Below, one piece after another: positions 42,339 through 51,879 of a stretch of 64,000 nt of DNA. A model generated the notes under the pieces. It was not told the DNA's origin. It was given only the letters and a program-made list of their open reading frames with translations, and ran no database searches. Source of the stretch: Symbiobacterium thermophilum (GTDB taxonomy: Bacteria; Bacillota; Sulfobacillia; DYFQ01); NCBI GenBank assembly GCA_020725105.1, contig DYFQ01000003.1, forward strand, positions 1 through 64,000, given 5' to 3'. Position 1 is the first letter of the stretch, and each line of letters begins with the position of its first letter. The position numbers and the translations under genes were made by a program.

Positions 42339-43355
42339 CTAGCGCAGGGTCTGAACCCGCTCCACCGGGCTGACGATCTCGGTGATGCGGACCCCGAAGT
42401 TCTCGTTGATGACCACGACCTCGCCCCGGGCGATGGGCTTGCCGTTGACCAGGATGTCCACGGCCTCCCCCGCCAGCCGGTCCAGTTCGATCACAGAACC
42501 CGTGCTGAAGCCGAGAATCTCCCGGATCAGCCGGCGGGTGCGGCCGAGTTCCACCGTGAGGGAGAGGGGGACGTCCATGATCAACTCGATGTTGCGACCC
42601 TCCGCCGCCCGGGCGCCGCTGTCGAAGGCGGGGAACCTGGCCTCGGCCACGGTCCGCTGGCCCTGTGGCGCAGGGCGGTCCTGCGCCGGCGCCCCCTTGT
42701 GGCCGCGGGGCCGGCCGGCCTGGTGGGCGCCGGCGAGTTCTTCCAGGCTGTCGACCAGGGTCTGGCTGAGCAGCAGGTACACTGCCAGCTGAGCACCACC
42801 GGGGAGGGCAACGGTGTAATCACCCGCCGCGACGCCCGGTCCTTCAAGGAACCCCGGGAGGTCTTCGGTGAGGGTCACGGCCCGGCAGCGGGGCGCGCCG
42901 AGGCTGATCTTGGCGCCGAGGGCCGTACCCCAGGCCGACGCCAGGCCGCCGGCGACCTGGCCGATGGCCTCACCCAGCACCGCCAGGTGGTCGTCGGCGA
43001 GTTCAACCGGGGTCTCGTCCCCCGATCCGCCCAGCATCGCCCTGACCAGAGCCAGCGCCCCGGCCTCCGGCACCGCCACCGCCAGGCTGCCGGCGGCTCC
43101 CTCCACGGCCTCGACTTCCGCCCACAGAGCGCGGCCTTCGACCCGGGACACCACTCCGGTCGCGCCCACCATGCTCCACCCCGCGGCCGAGACCTCTGCC
43201 CCACCCTCGACCAGCAGGTCCAGGGCGTGCTCCAGGCCGGCCGCCGCCCGGCGGAAGAGCTCGTCGGTGAAGCCCGCCGAGCCGGCTTGGGACTCCTGGT
43301 TGACCGCCCTCAGCAGGGCGTCCACCTCTTGCTGGGAAAGAACCTCCTTGTCCAC
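42339..43355 (-). CDS. fliY: Flagellar motor switch phosphatase/protein FliY (FliN C-terminal domain)
   Basis: N-terminal 'LSQQEVDALL'; C-terminal 'DVPLSLTVELGRTRRLIREILGFSTGSVIELDRLAGEAVDILVNGKPIARGEVVVINENFGVRI'. Confidence 0.92.
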   Translation of the reverse strand: MDKEVLSQQEVDALLRAVNQESQAGSAGFTDELFRRAAAGLEHALDLLVEGGAEVSAAGWSMVGATGVVSRVEGRALWAEVEAVEGAAGSLAVAVPEAGALALVRAMLGGSGDETPVELADDHLAVLGEAIGQVAGGLASAWGTALGAKISLGAPRCRAVTLTEDLPGFLEGPGVAAGDYTVALPGGAQLAVYLLLSQTLVDSLEELAGAHQAGRPRGHKGAPAQDRPAPQGQRTVAEARFPAFDSGARAAEGRNIELIMDVPLSLTVELGRTRRLIREILGFSTGSVIELDRLAGEAVDILVNGKPIARGEVVVINENFGVRITEIVSPVERVQTLR

Positions 43356-43359
43356 GGGC

Positions 43360-44343
43360 CTAGCCCTCCTCCCCGCCTGAAACCACTTCCGTTACCTGTA
43401 CGGCCAGGCGGTTGGACACGGTGCCCGGCCGGCCGCGAAACTTCTCCTCGTCCTCGACGAACACCGAGACCTCGTCGTCCAGGTTGGAGTCGAGCGGGAC
43501 GACGTCGCCCACCTCCAGGTTCAGCAGGTCCCGGACGGTGATCTCCGTCCGGCCCAGCTCGGCCCGGATGGAAACCATGACCTGCCCCAGCCGGCGGCGC
43601 AGGGAGTCGCGGATGTGGGCCGGGGTTTCGCGCTTGGTGGCGGCGAACCACTGCTGCACCGAGAGCCGGGGTAGCACCGGTTCCAGGACCACGTAGGGGA
43701 TGCAAACGTTGATGGCGCCCCGCTGATCGCCGATGCGGGCCGAGAGCGAGATGACGATGCAACTGTCCGACGGCGAGACCACCTGGATGAAGAGGGGGTT
43801 GGATTCCACCGCCTCCAGCTTGGGCCGGAGTTCCACGATGTTCTTCCAGCCGTCGGCCAGGTTTGCCAGGATCCCCCGTACCACCCGCTCGATGGCCGTC
43901 TCCTCGATCTCCGTGAGGGCGCGGGCCTTTTCCTGGCCCTGCCCCAGGCCGCCGAAGAGCCGGTCCACCATGGGAAAGGCGATGGAGGGCTGGATCTCGA
44001 TGATGGCGTTGCCCTCGAGGGGTGCCAGGCCCACCACGGCGGTGACCGCCGGGTTGGGCACCGCCCGGATGAACTCACCGAAGGTCAGCTGGTCGACGGA
44101 TTCCACGGTGAACTGCACCATGGTCCTGAAGTTGGCGGAGAAATAGGTGGTCAGCATCCGGGCCACGTTGTCGTGAAGCATCTGCATGGTCCGGATCTGA
44201 TCCTTGGAGAACTTGTCCGGGCGCCGGAAATCGTAGAGCCTGACCGGCCGGTCCTCGATCCTGGCCTCGTCGGCCCGGACGTCGCCGGCCGTCAGCCCTT
44301 CGATCAGGGCGTCGATTTCTCGCTGCGTCAGGATCTCGGTCAA
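43360..44343 (-). CDS. fliM: Flagellar motor switch protein FliM
   Basis: 'LTQREIDALI', 'YDFRRPDKFSKDQIRTMQMLHDNVARMLTTYFSANFRTMVQ'. Confidence 0.97.
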   Translation of the reverse strand: MTEILTQREIDALIEGLTAGDVRADEARIEDRPVRLYDFRRPDKFSKDQIRTMQMLHDNVARMLTTYFSANFRTMVQFTVESVDQLTFGEFIRAVPNPAVTAVVGLAPLEGNAIIEIQPSIAFPMVDRLFGGLGQGQEKARALTEIEETAIERVVRGILANLADGWKNIVELRPKLEAVESNPLFIQVVSPSDSCIVISLSARIGDQRGAINVCIPYVVLEPVLPRLSVQQWFAATKRETPAHIRDSLRRRLGQVMVSIRAELGRTEITVRDLLNLEVGDVVPLDSNLDDEVSVFVEDEEKFRGRPGTVSNRLAVQVTEVVSGGEEG

Positions 44344-44392
44344 GTGCCGCCGACCTCGCTCCGCCGCCGGCCGGGCCAGGCCCGGGTCCGGC

Positions 44393-44863
44393 TCACTGGA
44401 TGATGAACTCGACGAAGAACACCCGGGTGACCCGGCCCGTCTTCAAGAGCCCGTTCACCCGGGCCGCGATGTCGCGGGCCAGGGCCTCCATGCCGGCGGC
44501 CCCCTCCACCTCGGCCAGGGTCTTGGACCGCAGGACGGCCAGGATGCCGTCGGCCACGGCGGCCGACTTCTGGTCCAGTTCCCGGGTAACCAGGCGATCG
44601 TCAACGGAGAATTCGACCACCACCCGGATGAAGCGCCGCCCGCCGTTATCGGCCAGGTTGGTCAGGAACTCCCCGGCCCGGTACGGGACTGTCCCGGCCG
44701 CGGGGTCTTCCGCGCCGCCGAGCACCGCCCAGGCGACCACGGCCAGCGCCACCACAAGCGCCGCGCCGCCGGCGATCAGGATCACCAGCCTGGAGAACCC
44801 CCGCTCGGAGCGAAGGCTCCATGGGTCCCGCAACTCGCGTCCGCCCCCCTCCAATGGGTTCAC
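44393..44863 (-). CDS. fliL: Flagellar basal body-associated protein FliL
   Basis: TM plus 'LTNLADNGGRRFIRVVVEFSVDDRLVTRELDQKSAAVADGILAVLRSKT'. Confidence 0.92.
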   Translation of the reverse strand: MNPLEGGGRELRDPWSLRSERGFSRLVILIAGGAALVVALAVVAWAVLGGAEDPAAGTVPYRAGEFLTNLADNGGRRFIRVVVEFSVDDRLVTRELDQKSAAVADGILAVLRSKTLAEVEGAAGMEALARDIAARVNGLLKTGRVTRVFFVEFIIQ

Positions 44864-45600
44864 CTGGGCTCGGACTCCCCCACGACCAGGAACATGATGA
44901 CCACGTCCACCCGCCGGTTCCGCTGCCGGTTGGCGTCGCTGTCGTTGGGGGCGATGGGCCGGTACTCCCCGTAACCCGCCGCCGACAGCCGCTCGGGGGA
45001 CAGGCCGTGAACCTCGATCAGGTACCGCACCACGTTGGTGGCCCGCGCCGCCGACAGCTCCCAGTTGGACGGGAAGCGGGGCGTGTTGATGGGCCAGTTG
45101 TCCGTGTGCCCCTCCACCCGCACCTGGTTGGGGATGGCCGCCAGGTCGGGAGCGATGCGGTCCAGGGTCTGGCGCCCCTCGGGCTTGATGTCCGCCTGTC
45201 CCAGGTCAAACAGAACCTGGTCGGAGAACCGGACCACCAGTCCTCGCTCCTCCAGGCGGAGGATGACGGTGTCCTGAAGCTGGGCCTCCTCAAGGGTGGC
45301 TTCCAGCCGGGCCTGCACCGCCCGCATCTGGGCCAGGTCCCTGAAGTCGACCTGGGGCGGCGGCCGGAACTCCTCCACCAGTTCCTCGGTGGCCAGGGTC
45401 CGGCCGCCCCGCAAGAGGCCGAGGGAACCCTGGATGGAGGCGATGGCCTCCTCGAACTTGTGCGCGTCGATGGTCGAGAAGGTGAACAGGAGCACGAAGA
45501 AGATGAGCACCTGCGTCACCAGGTCCCCGTAGGTCAGCATCCACAGGGGCGCGCTCGGTCCGGCCGAGAACCCTCCGTCCCGGCGGAGTCGCCTAGCCAT
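44860..45600 (-). CDS. motB: Flagellar motor protein MotB
   Basis: 'PLWMLTYGDLVTQVLIFFVLLFTFS', OmpA domain 'VRVEGHTDNWPINTPRFPSNWELSAARATNVVRYLIE'. Confidence 0.95.
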   Translation of the reverse strand: MARRLRRDGGFSAGPSAPLWMLTYGDLVTQVLIFFVLLFTFSTIDAHKFEEAIASIQGSLGLLRGGRTLATEELVEEFRPPPQVDFRDLAQMRAVQARLEATLEEAQLQDTVILRLEERGLVVRFSDQVLFDLGQADIKPEGRQTLDRIAPDLAAIPNQVRVEGHTDNWPINTPRFPSNWELSAARATNVVRYLIEVHGLSPERLSAAGYGEYRPIAPNDSDANRQRNRRVDVVIMFLVVGESEPR

Positions 45601-46417
45601 GGAGCTCCGCCTCCGCGCTCTCGGGCTCGGTCACGGATGGCGCGCCGGCCCTCCGGGTGCGAACCATCTGTCGCAACTGGGGCGCCAGGAACGCCTTCAG
45701 CTTCTCCTCGACGATGCGCGGGTTGTCCCCCGCCTGGATGGACAGGATGCCCTCGATCATGACCTCCTTGAGGAGGATCTCCTCCGCCGACTTGACTTTC
45801 AGCTTGCCGGCGATGGGCAGGAACACCAGGTTGGCCAGGAGCGCCCCGTAAAAGGTCGTGAGCAGCGCCACCGCCATCCCCGGCCCGATGGCGTCGGGGT
45901 TCTGCAGGTTTTTCAACATGGCGATGAGGCCGATCAGGGTGCCGATCATGCCGAAGGCCGGCGACAGCGTCCCCATGGTCTCGAACATCCCCTGGCCGCC
46001 CTTGTGCCGGTCTTCCAGGAACGCCAGTTCCGTCTCGAGGATGTCCCGGACCAGCGCCGGGTCGGTGCCGTCCACCACCAGCTGGATGCCCTTCCTGAGG
46101 AACATCTCGTCGAGCCTGTCGGCCTCGTCTTCCAGGGCCAGCAGACCTTCCCGGCGGGCCTTCTCGGCGAAGCGGACCAGGAGTTCGATGACCTCTGACG
46201 GGTCCATCAACCTGGTGGAGAAAGCGTTCTTGACCACCTTGGCCACGCCCAGCACCCGCGGCAGGGGATAGTTGACGAAAGTGGCCGCGAAGGTTCCGCC
46301 CAGCACGATGAAGACGGAAGGCAGGTTCCAGAACATGCCGAGGGACGCGTCCATCATGATCCCCCAGCCGATCAGGATGATCCCTGCCAGTAGCCCGATC
46401 AGCGTCGAGATGTCCAC
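45593..46417 (-). CDS. motA: Flagellar motor protein MotA
   Basis: 'MGTLSPAFGMIGTLIGLIAMLKNLQNPDAIGPGMAVALLTTFYGALLANLVFLPIAGKL'. Confidence 0.96.
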   Translation of the reverse strand: MDISTLIGLLAGIILIGWGIMMDASLGMFWNLPSVFIVLGGTFAATFVNYPLPRVLGVAKVVKNAFSTRLMDPSEVIELLVRFAEKARREGLLALEDEADRLDEMFLRKGIQLVVDGTDPALVRDILETELAFLEDRHKGGQGMFETMGTLSPAFGMIGTLIGLIAMLKNLQNPDAIGPGMAVALLTTFYGALLANLVFLPIAGKLKVKSAEEILLKEVMIEGILSIQAGDNPRIVEEKLKAFLAPQLRQMVRTRRAGAPSVTEPESAEAELHG

Positions 46418-46429
46418 CGGATGACACTC

Positions 46430-46666
46430 CTATGCGCTCGGCTGTTCAGTACCTGGCTGTTCCGCCGCCCGCCTGGCGCACCGCCGCCGTTGCAAGGCCC
46501 GCCGGTACTCGAGCACCTTTCTGACCACCTCGGAGGCGGTGTCCCGGACCACGTACTTCTTGCCCGTGGTCAAGGTGACGACCGTGTCGGGGGTCTCCTC
46601 CACCGTCTCCACAAGCTCGGCGTTGATGATGATGTCGGCCCCCGACAGCCGGGTGAGTTGAATCAC
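46430..46666 (-). CDS. flbD: FlbD family protein
   Basis: 'IQLTRLSGADIIINAELVETVEETPDTVVTLTTGKKYVVRDTASEVV'. Confidence 0.93.
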   Translation of the reverse strand: MIQLTRLSGADIIINAELVETVEETPDTVVTLTTGKKYVVRDTASEVVRKVLEYRRALQRRRCARRAAEQPGTEQPSA

Positions 46667-46900
46667 CGTCGTTCACCCTGCCTCCTCCTGCCCCGGCCGC
46701 CGCCGCCCGGCGCCGGGGCCTGCCCTTCCGCTCCGTCCGCTCCGGGCGGGGCCGGCCGGCGGGCCGGGTGATCAGGCCCGCCGGCATCCCCCGCCGGCTC
46801 CCAACCTCCTCTGGTGGGCCCTCCCTGGCCCGGCAGGCTGGGATCGCCGCGTGGTCCCGGAAAACCCGGGGCCAACCCCTGTCCCCTCAGACCGGGGACC

Positions 46901-46945
46901 GGGGGTGAGGCTTCAGGCCCCACCCCCTCCCCCGGTGGCGGGGGC
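46901..46945 (-). other. Two adjacent strong hairpins in the flgE-flbD spacer
   Basis: 46901-46927 11-bp stem (one G-U), loop 5; 46930-46945 6-bp stem CCCCCG/CGGGGG, loop 4; no U-tract. Confidence 0.6.
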
Positions 46946-46986
46946 TGTATCATCTGTTCTCAGTCGCCGTCACAACGGCGCCAGGC

Positions 46987-48207
46987 TTACCGCTTCAGGT
47001 TCACCAGTTCCTGGAGCATCTCGTCGGAAGTGGTGATGATCCGCGAGTTGGCCTGGAAGCCGCGCTGGGTGGTGATCATGTCGGTGAACTGCTGCGACAG
47101 GTCGACGTTGGCCATCTCCAGGGTACCGGGGGCGATCATGCCCCGGCCAGCCGTGGACGGCTCGCCGATCTGCCTGAGCCCCGAGTTATTGGACTCCTCG
47201 TACAGGCTCTCGCCCTTCTTCAAGAGACCCCCGGGGTTCGGGAAGTTGGCCAGGCCCACCTGGGCCAGGCGCTGGGTCAGGCCGTTGGAGTAGACCCCGG
47301 TGATGGTCCCCGTGGCGTCGATGGTGAAGGTCTGCAGCGCCCCGGCGGGGTATCCGTCCCGGCTGGTGGCCGACGCCGTCGCCTCCGAGGCGTACTGGGT
47401 CAGCCCGGAGAAGTCCGGGGTGATGCTCATGGCCGAGGCGCCGGTGGGCGTGCCGGTGATGGGACCGCCCGTCTGCGTCTGGAAGGCGCCGTCGGTGTCA
47501 AAGACGACCGTCCCCGTGTTCCCGCTCAGGGTGATGGTGGAAGAACTTGCTTGCCAGCTCCAGTTGTTGGCTGATGTCTTGCTGAAGGTCATGGTGATGG
47601 TGTGGGCCTCGCCCTTGGAATCGAAGACCTCCACCGCGGTGACGAAGTCGGTGGCGTCGGCCACCCGGGAGTCCAGGTTGTTGGCGTAGCCGATCTTCGT
47701 CGTGGCCCGGGCGGGGATGGTCTGGCCCACCTTGATCTGCACGTCGGTCAGGTTGTTCTGGTCCTTCACGGGGAACACGCCGCCCGATGCCATCCAGCCC
47801 TGAACCTTCATGCCGTTGGACGGGTTGATCAGGTAGCCCTCGGCGTCCACGTCGAAGGTGCCGGCCCGGGTGTACGCGAAGGTGCCGGCCTCCTTCAGGA
47901 TGAAGAACCCGTTACCCTGCACCGCCAGGTCGGTCATCTTGCCCGTGGTCTGCAGGTTCCCCTGAATCTGCAGGCTGTCGATGGAGGACACGGCCATGCC
48001 CAGCCCCACCTGGATGGGGTTGGTCCCGCCCCGGTCCTCCAGGGCCGCCGACGCGCCCCGCAGGGTCTGGCTGAACATTTCCTGGAAGTTCACCCGGCTC
48101 ACCTTGAAGCCGACGGTGTTGACGTTGGCGATGTTGTTGCCGATGACGTCCATCCGGACCTGGTGATTCCGGAGTCCGGACACCCCGGCGAACATGCTCC
48201 GCATCAT
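46987..48207 (-). CDS. flgE: Flagellar hook protein FlgE
   Basis: 'MMRSMFAGVSGLRNHQVRMDVIGNNIANVNTVGFKVSRVNFQEMFSQTL … ANVDLSQQFTDMITTQRGFQANSRIITTSDEMLQELVNLKR'. Confidence 0.96.
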   Translation of the reverse strand: MMRSMFAGVSGLRNHQVRMDVIGNNIANVNTVGFKVSRVNFQEMFSQTLRGASAALEDRGGTNPIQVGLGMAVSSIDSLQIQGNLQTTGKMTDLAVQGNGFFILKEAGTFAYTRAGTFDVDAEGYLINPSNGMKVQGWMASGGVFPVKDQNNLTDVQIKVGQTIPARATTKIGYANNLDSRVADATDFVTAVEVFDSKGEAHTITMTFSKTSANNWSWQASSSTITLSGNTGTVVFDTDGAFQTQTGGPITGTPTGASAMSITPDFSGLTQYASEATASATSRDGYPAGALQTFTIDATGTITGVYSNGLTQRLAQVGLANFPNPGGLLKKGESLYEESNNSGLRQIGEPSTAGRGMIAPGTLEMANVDLSQQFTDMITTQRGFQANSRIITTSDEMLQELVNLKR

Positions 48208-48286
48208 GGCGTACCTCTGACCTCCTGTCTTGAGGCTCCCGGGCCCCCTCCCTGGAGGTCCAGCCCGGTGTTCTCGCCGCCGGCCG

Positions 48287-48655
48287 TTACACCAGCACGG
48301 CGCTGTCGATGTTGGTGAACACGCCTTCCCTGAGCCGCGGACCGTCCACCGCGGTGACCACGGTCCGGTTCTTCACGCTCACGATGAACGCCAGGTCGCC
48401 CAGGAGGATCAGCGAGTCCCGCGCCCCCTTGGCCGCGGCCCGTTCCACCCCGGCGGCCAGCCGGCGGGCTTCGTCCGGTCCCAGCTGGATGCCGCGGGCC
48501 CTGAGCCGCTCGGCCGCGTGCTGGGAGAAGCGGACCTCCTCCAGGGTTCTGGCCAGGACGTCGCCGAAGCGCGGTCCCCCGGCGGCCGGCCGTTTCGGCT
48601 GGACCGGCGGTTGCGGCCCCGGCAGGGGCCGGACGTGACTAACCTGCACCGTCAC
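48287..48655 (-). CDS. TIGR02530 family flagellar operon protein
   Basis: 'VRFSQHAAERLRARGIQLGPDEARRLAAGVERAAAKGARDSLILLGDLAFIVSVKNRTVVTAVD'. Confidence 0.9.
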   Translation of the reverse strand: MTVQVSHVRPLPGPQPPVQPKRPAAGGPRFGDVLARTLEEVRFSQHAAERLRARGIQLGPDEARRLAAGVERAAAKGARDSLILLGDLAFIVSVKNRTVVTAVDGPRLREGVFTNIDSAVLV

Positions 48656-48660
48656 CCCTC

Positions 48661-49059
48661 CTATCCGGCTACCTGCCGGATGGCCTCCAGGCGGACTTCC
48701 ACGTCCCCCAGGTTCAGCAGGGGAACGCCGCCGTCCAGCCTGACCGAGAGGACCCGGCCGGCGAAGGCCCCCAGGCCGGGGCTCTCACCCCGCACCTCCA
48801 GGCCGATGAGGCTGACCGCCTGGCCCAGCATGATCGCCTGGTTCAGGTTGGCCATCTGCTCCAGCGCGCTGAACTGGGCCAGTTGCGCGATGAAGCCCAG
48901 GTTGTCCATGGGGGCCAGCGGGCTCTGGTGTCGCAGTTGCGCCACCAGGAGCCTCAGGAAGTCCTCCTTGCCCAGACCCTGGGGGCGCGCCGCCTGTCCG
49001 GCCGAGGCCGCCGACGCGGCCACCCCTCCAACTGTCGTCACCAGCCATCCCTCCTCCAC
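48661..49059 (-). CDS. flgD: Flagellar hook assembly protein FlgD
   Basis: 'GKEDFLRLLVAQLRHQSPLAPMDNLGFIAQLAQFSALEQMANLNQ'. Confidence 0.93.
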   Translation of the reverse strand: MEEGWLVTTVGGVAASAASAGQAARPQGLGKEDFLRLLVAQLRHQSPLAPMDNLGFIAQLAQFSALEQMANLNQAIMLGQAVSLIGLEVRGESPGLGAFAGRVLSVRLDGGVPLLNLGDVEVRLEAIRQVAG

Positions 49060-49072
49060 GTCGCGTCGCCGC

Positions 49073-50650
49073 TCAGGCCACCAGGTCGAGCCGGCGCTGG
49101 TCCAGCCGGGTGATGGGACCGGTCAGGTCCGCCGCCGCAAGGGCGCCGGCGTTGCTGGCCCGGACCACGGGACCGCCGGCCGCCGGGGCCGGGCCCGTTT
49201 GCCCCCAGGCCTGGCCCTGCCCGGCCAGGGCGGCATGGTCGCCCACGGTCACCCCCAGGTCGCCGGGGGAGAGTCCCCCCGCCGCCAGCGCCTCGCGCAG
49301 CTCGCCCAGGTGGTGCCCGAGCAACTGACCCACCTCCCGGTGAGGCGTCACGAAGCGGGCCGACACCAGGCCGTCCTCCAGGCTCACCTCCAGGCTGAGG
49401 GCCCCGAGACCTCGGGGCGCCAGCTGGATCACGGCCGAGGCTCGCTCGCCTTCCCCCAGCAGCCTGGCCCGGCTCACCAGTTCCCGCACCGCCAGGTCCA
49501 GCCACCGCGGGGCACCCGCTTCCGTGGCCGTCCGGCCGACTTGAGCCGCCGGTTCCCGGGGCGCGGCCGGCCGGGGATCCTCGATCCCTGGCGGGACCCG
49601 CAGCCGGTCATGGTCGTCACTCACGGGCGGCCCGGCGCCTGAGCCCCTGCTGTCGGCCACCTGGACCCGCCCGGTGCCGCCGGCCTCACGGGAAGCCTCG
49701 GCCCGGACCTCCCGCCGGGCGGGCGCTCCGAACTCGTCCCCCGGCGGCTTCACCGGGCCGGGGTGCGCCCGGTCCGGTTCCGGCGCGCCGGTCGGCACCT
49801 CACCGCCTCGCGCGGGCTCCCCGGCCGGTCGCTGGGCGCCGGGCCGGGCAGGTGCCCGCGGTTCGGACCGCACCTCGGGGGCCGCGCCCCCGCCGGGGGC
49901 CGGAACGGCGTCAACCGCCCGGGGATCGGCTGCCCTACCCGGCGTGCCACCGTTCGGGAAGCCGCCGGCGGAAGCCGGGCGGCCCGCCGGTTCCCGGCCA
50001 GCGCCGGGTGCAACCGCGGCGGGCGCCTCCGGTGCGGGCCCCGCCGGTTCCCGGCCGGCTCCGGCCTCCACCGAGGCGGGCGCCACCGGCGCCCGGCCCG
50101 CCGCCTCCTCCGGCGGTGCATGTGCCGCGACTCCGCCCGGAGGGTGGCCCGAGCCGGATACATCCGGTCTCTCGAGCCCTGGCGCCGGCGACGCCGGCGC
50201 CACTGCCGGACCGGCCTCGACCGTTGCCACCGGCTTTCCGAGGAGCCCGTGCGGGCCCGCGGCGGCCGTCGAAACCGCTCCCGCCGGGGGCGGGGCCGCC
50301 GACGCCGGGTCCCCGGCACCCACTTCCGGGACCGGCCCCGCCTCGCCGCCGGCCGCCACCGGCAGGTTCACGGCCGGCCCGTCAAGCCCCGGTACCGGGC
50401 TCGCCGGGAACCAGCAGGCGCTGGCCCAGCCGAGGCTGACGGGGTCCGGCCCGGCTGCCGGCTCGTTCCGGCCGGGCGGCCCGTCGCCGCGACCTCCCCC
50501 GGATACCGGACCGCCGGCCCGGATCACCCCGCCGAGGAGGGGCAGGAAACCGGCCTCCCCGGACCTCGCCTCACCTCGCTCGCCGGAGTCGACCTCGCCG
50601 GCCGGCGCCGGCGCAAAGGGCACCGCCTGCGCCAGCATGCTCACGTCCAT
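49073..50650 (-). CDS. fliK: Flagellar hook-length control protein FliK
   Basis: A/P/G-rich N-terminus, C-terminal 'VIQLAPRGLGALSLEVSLEDGLVSARFVTPHREVGQLLGHHLGELREALAAGGL'. Confidence 0.88.
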   Translation of the reverse strand: MDVSMLAQAVPFAPAPAGEVDSGERGEARSGEAGFLPLLGGVIRAGGPVSGGGRGDGPPGRNEPAAGPDPVSLGWASACWFPASPVPGLDGPAVNLPVAAGGEAGPVPEVGAGDPASAAPPPAGAVSTAAAGPHGLLGKPVATVEAGPAVAPASPAPGLERPDVSGSGHPPGGVAAHAPPEEAAGRAPVAPASVEAGAGREPAGPAPEAPAAVAPGAGREPAGRPASAGGFPNGGTPGRAADPRAVDAVPAPGGGAAPEVRSEPRAPARPGAQRPAGEPARGGEVPTGAPEPDRAHPGPVKPPGDEFGAPARREVRAEASREAGGTGRVQVADSRGSGAGPPVSDDHDRLRVPPGIEDPRPAAPREPAAQVGRTATEAGAPRWLDLAVRELVSRARLLGEGERASAVIQLAPRGLGALSLEVSLEDGLVSARFVTPHREVGQLLGHHLGELREALAAGGLSPGDLGVTVGDHAALAGQGQAWGQTGPAPAAGGPVVRASNAGALAAADLTGPITRLDQRRLDLVA

Positions 50651-50709
50651 CGCTTCACCTCCCTCCGGAGCATCTGCTCCAGTCCGGGGCGCTCCCCGCG
50701 CCCCGAACG

Positions 50710-51420
50710 CTATCGACCGATCAGGGCCAGGAGCCGCGCCGCCTTGTCCGGTGCCAGGGTGGCCAGGATCCGGGCCGCCTGCTCGTCGTCGACGTAACGC
50801 AGCAGCGCCGCCGCCCTCGCCTCGTCCTGGACCGCCACGATGGCCGCGGCCGCGTCGGGTTTCATGGCCGCCAGCAGCGCCGCCTGGCGCACCAGGTCGG
50901 TCCGTTGCCGCCGAAGCTCGTCCAGGAGCGACTCGACCTCCGCCTCTTTGCGGGCCAGGCTCTGCTCCCTGGCCTCCAGCTCGCTGCGGAGCCTGGCCAG
51001 GGCGGCCTCTTCGCTGGCCAGCCGCTCCTGGGTCTGGGCCAGCGTCACCCGCTCCTGGGCCAGGGCCGCCCGCTCGGCCTCGAGCGGGTCCACCACCTCG
51101 CCGGCGGGGGCCGGCGAGAGCAGCCTGCCCACCAGCGGCAGCTCCGCCAGGCGCTCCCGCAGCGCCGCGCGGTTGACGAGCCGCTCCGCTCCGCCCGCCT
51201 TGAAGAAGGCGATGGCGGCCACCGTTGATCCCCCCAGCACCAGGAGGCCCAGGAGCACCGCCAGGACCGTGCCCAGCCCGGGCCCGGAACGGGCAGGGGC
51301 CCGCTGTTCCTCGTCCGCCTCGCCCTGGTCCGGACCAGGCCTCCGGCCGGCTCCGGACGGCTCGGGCCTGGGCCGGGCGCCGGCCGGGGCGTCGGCCTCG
51401 GCGACTGCCGCCTTTGCCAT
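50710..51420 (-). CDS. motE: MotE-like protein (MgtE N-domain family)
   Basis: TM, coiled coil, C-terminal 'AAMKPDAAAAIVAVQDEARAAALLRYVDDEQAARILATLAPDKAARLLALI'; between fliK and fliJ. Confidence 0.8.
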   Translation of the reverse strand: MAKAAVAEADAPAGARPRPEPSGAGRRPGPDQGEADEEQRAPARSGPGLGTVLAVLLGLLVLGGSTVAAIAFFKAGGAERLVNRAALRERLAELPLVGRLLSPAPAGEVVDPLEAERAALAQERVTLAQTQERLASEEAALARLRSELEAREQSLARKEAEVESLLDELRRQRTDLVRQAALLAAMKPDAAAAIVAVQDEARAAALLRYVDDEQAARILATLAPDKAARLLALIGR

Positions 51421-51423
51421 GGC

Positions 51424-51879
51424 CTACAGCCCCGCCACTCCGTCACCGGGCCGGCCGCCCAGCGCCAGTTCGTCCAGGATCTTTTGCTCTTCCCTGGCAG
51501 CGGCCGCCCGGTGTTCCGCCAGCCGGCGTTCCCTGAGCCCCTCCAGGGTCTTCCGCTCCTTGCGGGCCTGCCACAGGGCACCTCTGGCGGCTTCCACTTC
51601 CCCGCGGGCCAGTTCGGTCTGGCGCGCCTGGGCGTGAACGTGGCGCTGGGCCCGCTCCAGGAACACGCGTTCCAGGGTCATCTGGTCGGCGCTCAGGCCC
51701 GCCGCCTCCCGGCGGGTAAGTTCCTCGACGCACCGGTCGTAAAGGTCCTGCGCCTCGACCAGCCGCTCCAGTTCCGCCTCGTAGGCGCGGTTGGCGGCCG
51801 CCAGCCGCTCCAGGGCGGCCCGCTCCCGGTGGCCGGCGAGGTCCAGGATCCGCTGCAGCCGGAACTGAAACCGCATCAT
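51424..51879 (-). CDS. fliJ: Flagellar export protein FliJ
   Basis: 'FQFRLQRILDLAGHRERAALERLAAANRAYEAELERL' coiled coil; operon position. Confidence 0.85.
   Translation of the reverse strand: MMRFQFRLQRILDLAGHRERAALERLAAANRAYEAELERLVEAQDLYDRCVEELTRREAAGLSADQMTLERVFLERAQRHVHAQARQTELARGEVEAARGALWQARKERKTLEGLRERRLAEHRAAAAREEQKILDELALGGRPGDGVAGL

Noticed and set aside
46663-46953. 96-aa collagen-like ORF in the flgE-flbD spacer
   Set aside because: No SD and biased composition; the hairpins explain the sequence better.
49674-51176. 500-aa plus-strand ORF antisense to fliK/motE
   Set aside because: Arises from the A/P/G-rich fliK sequence; no domain signal.
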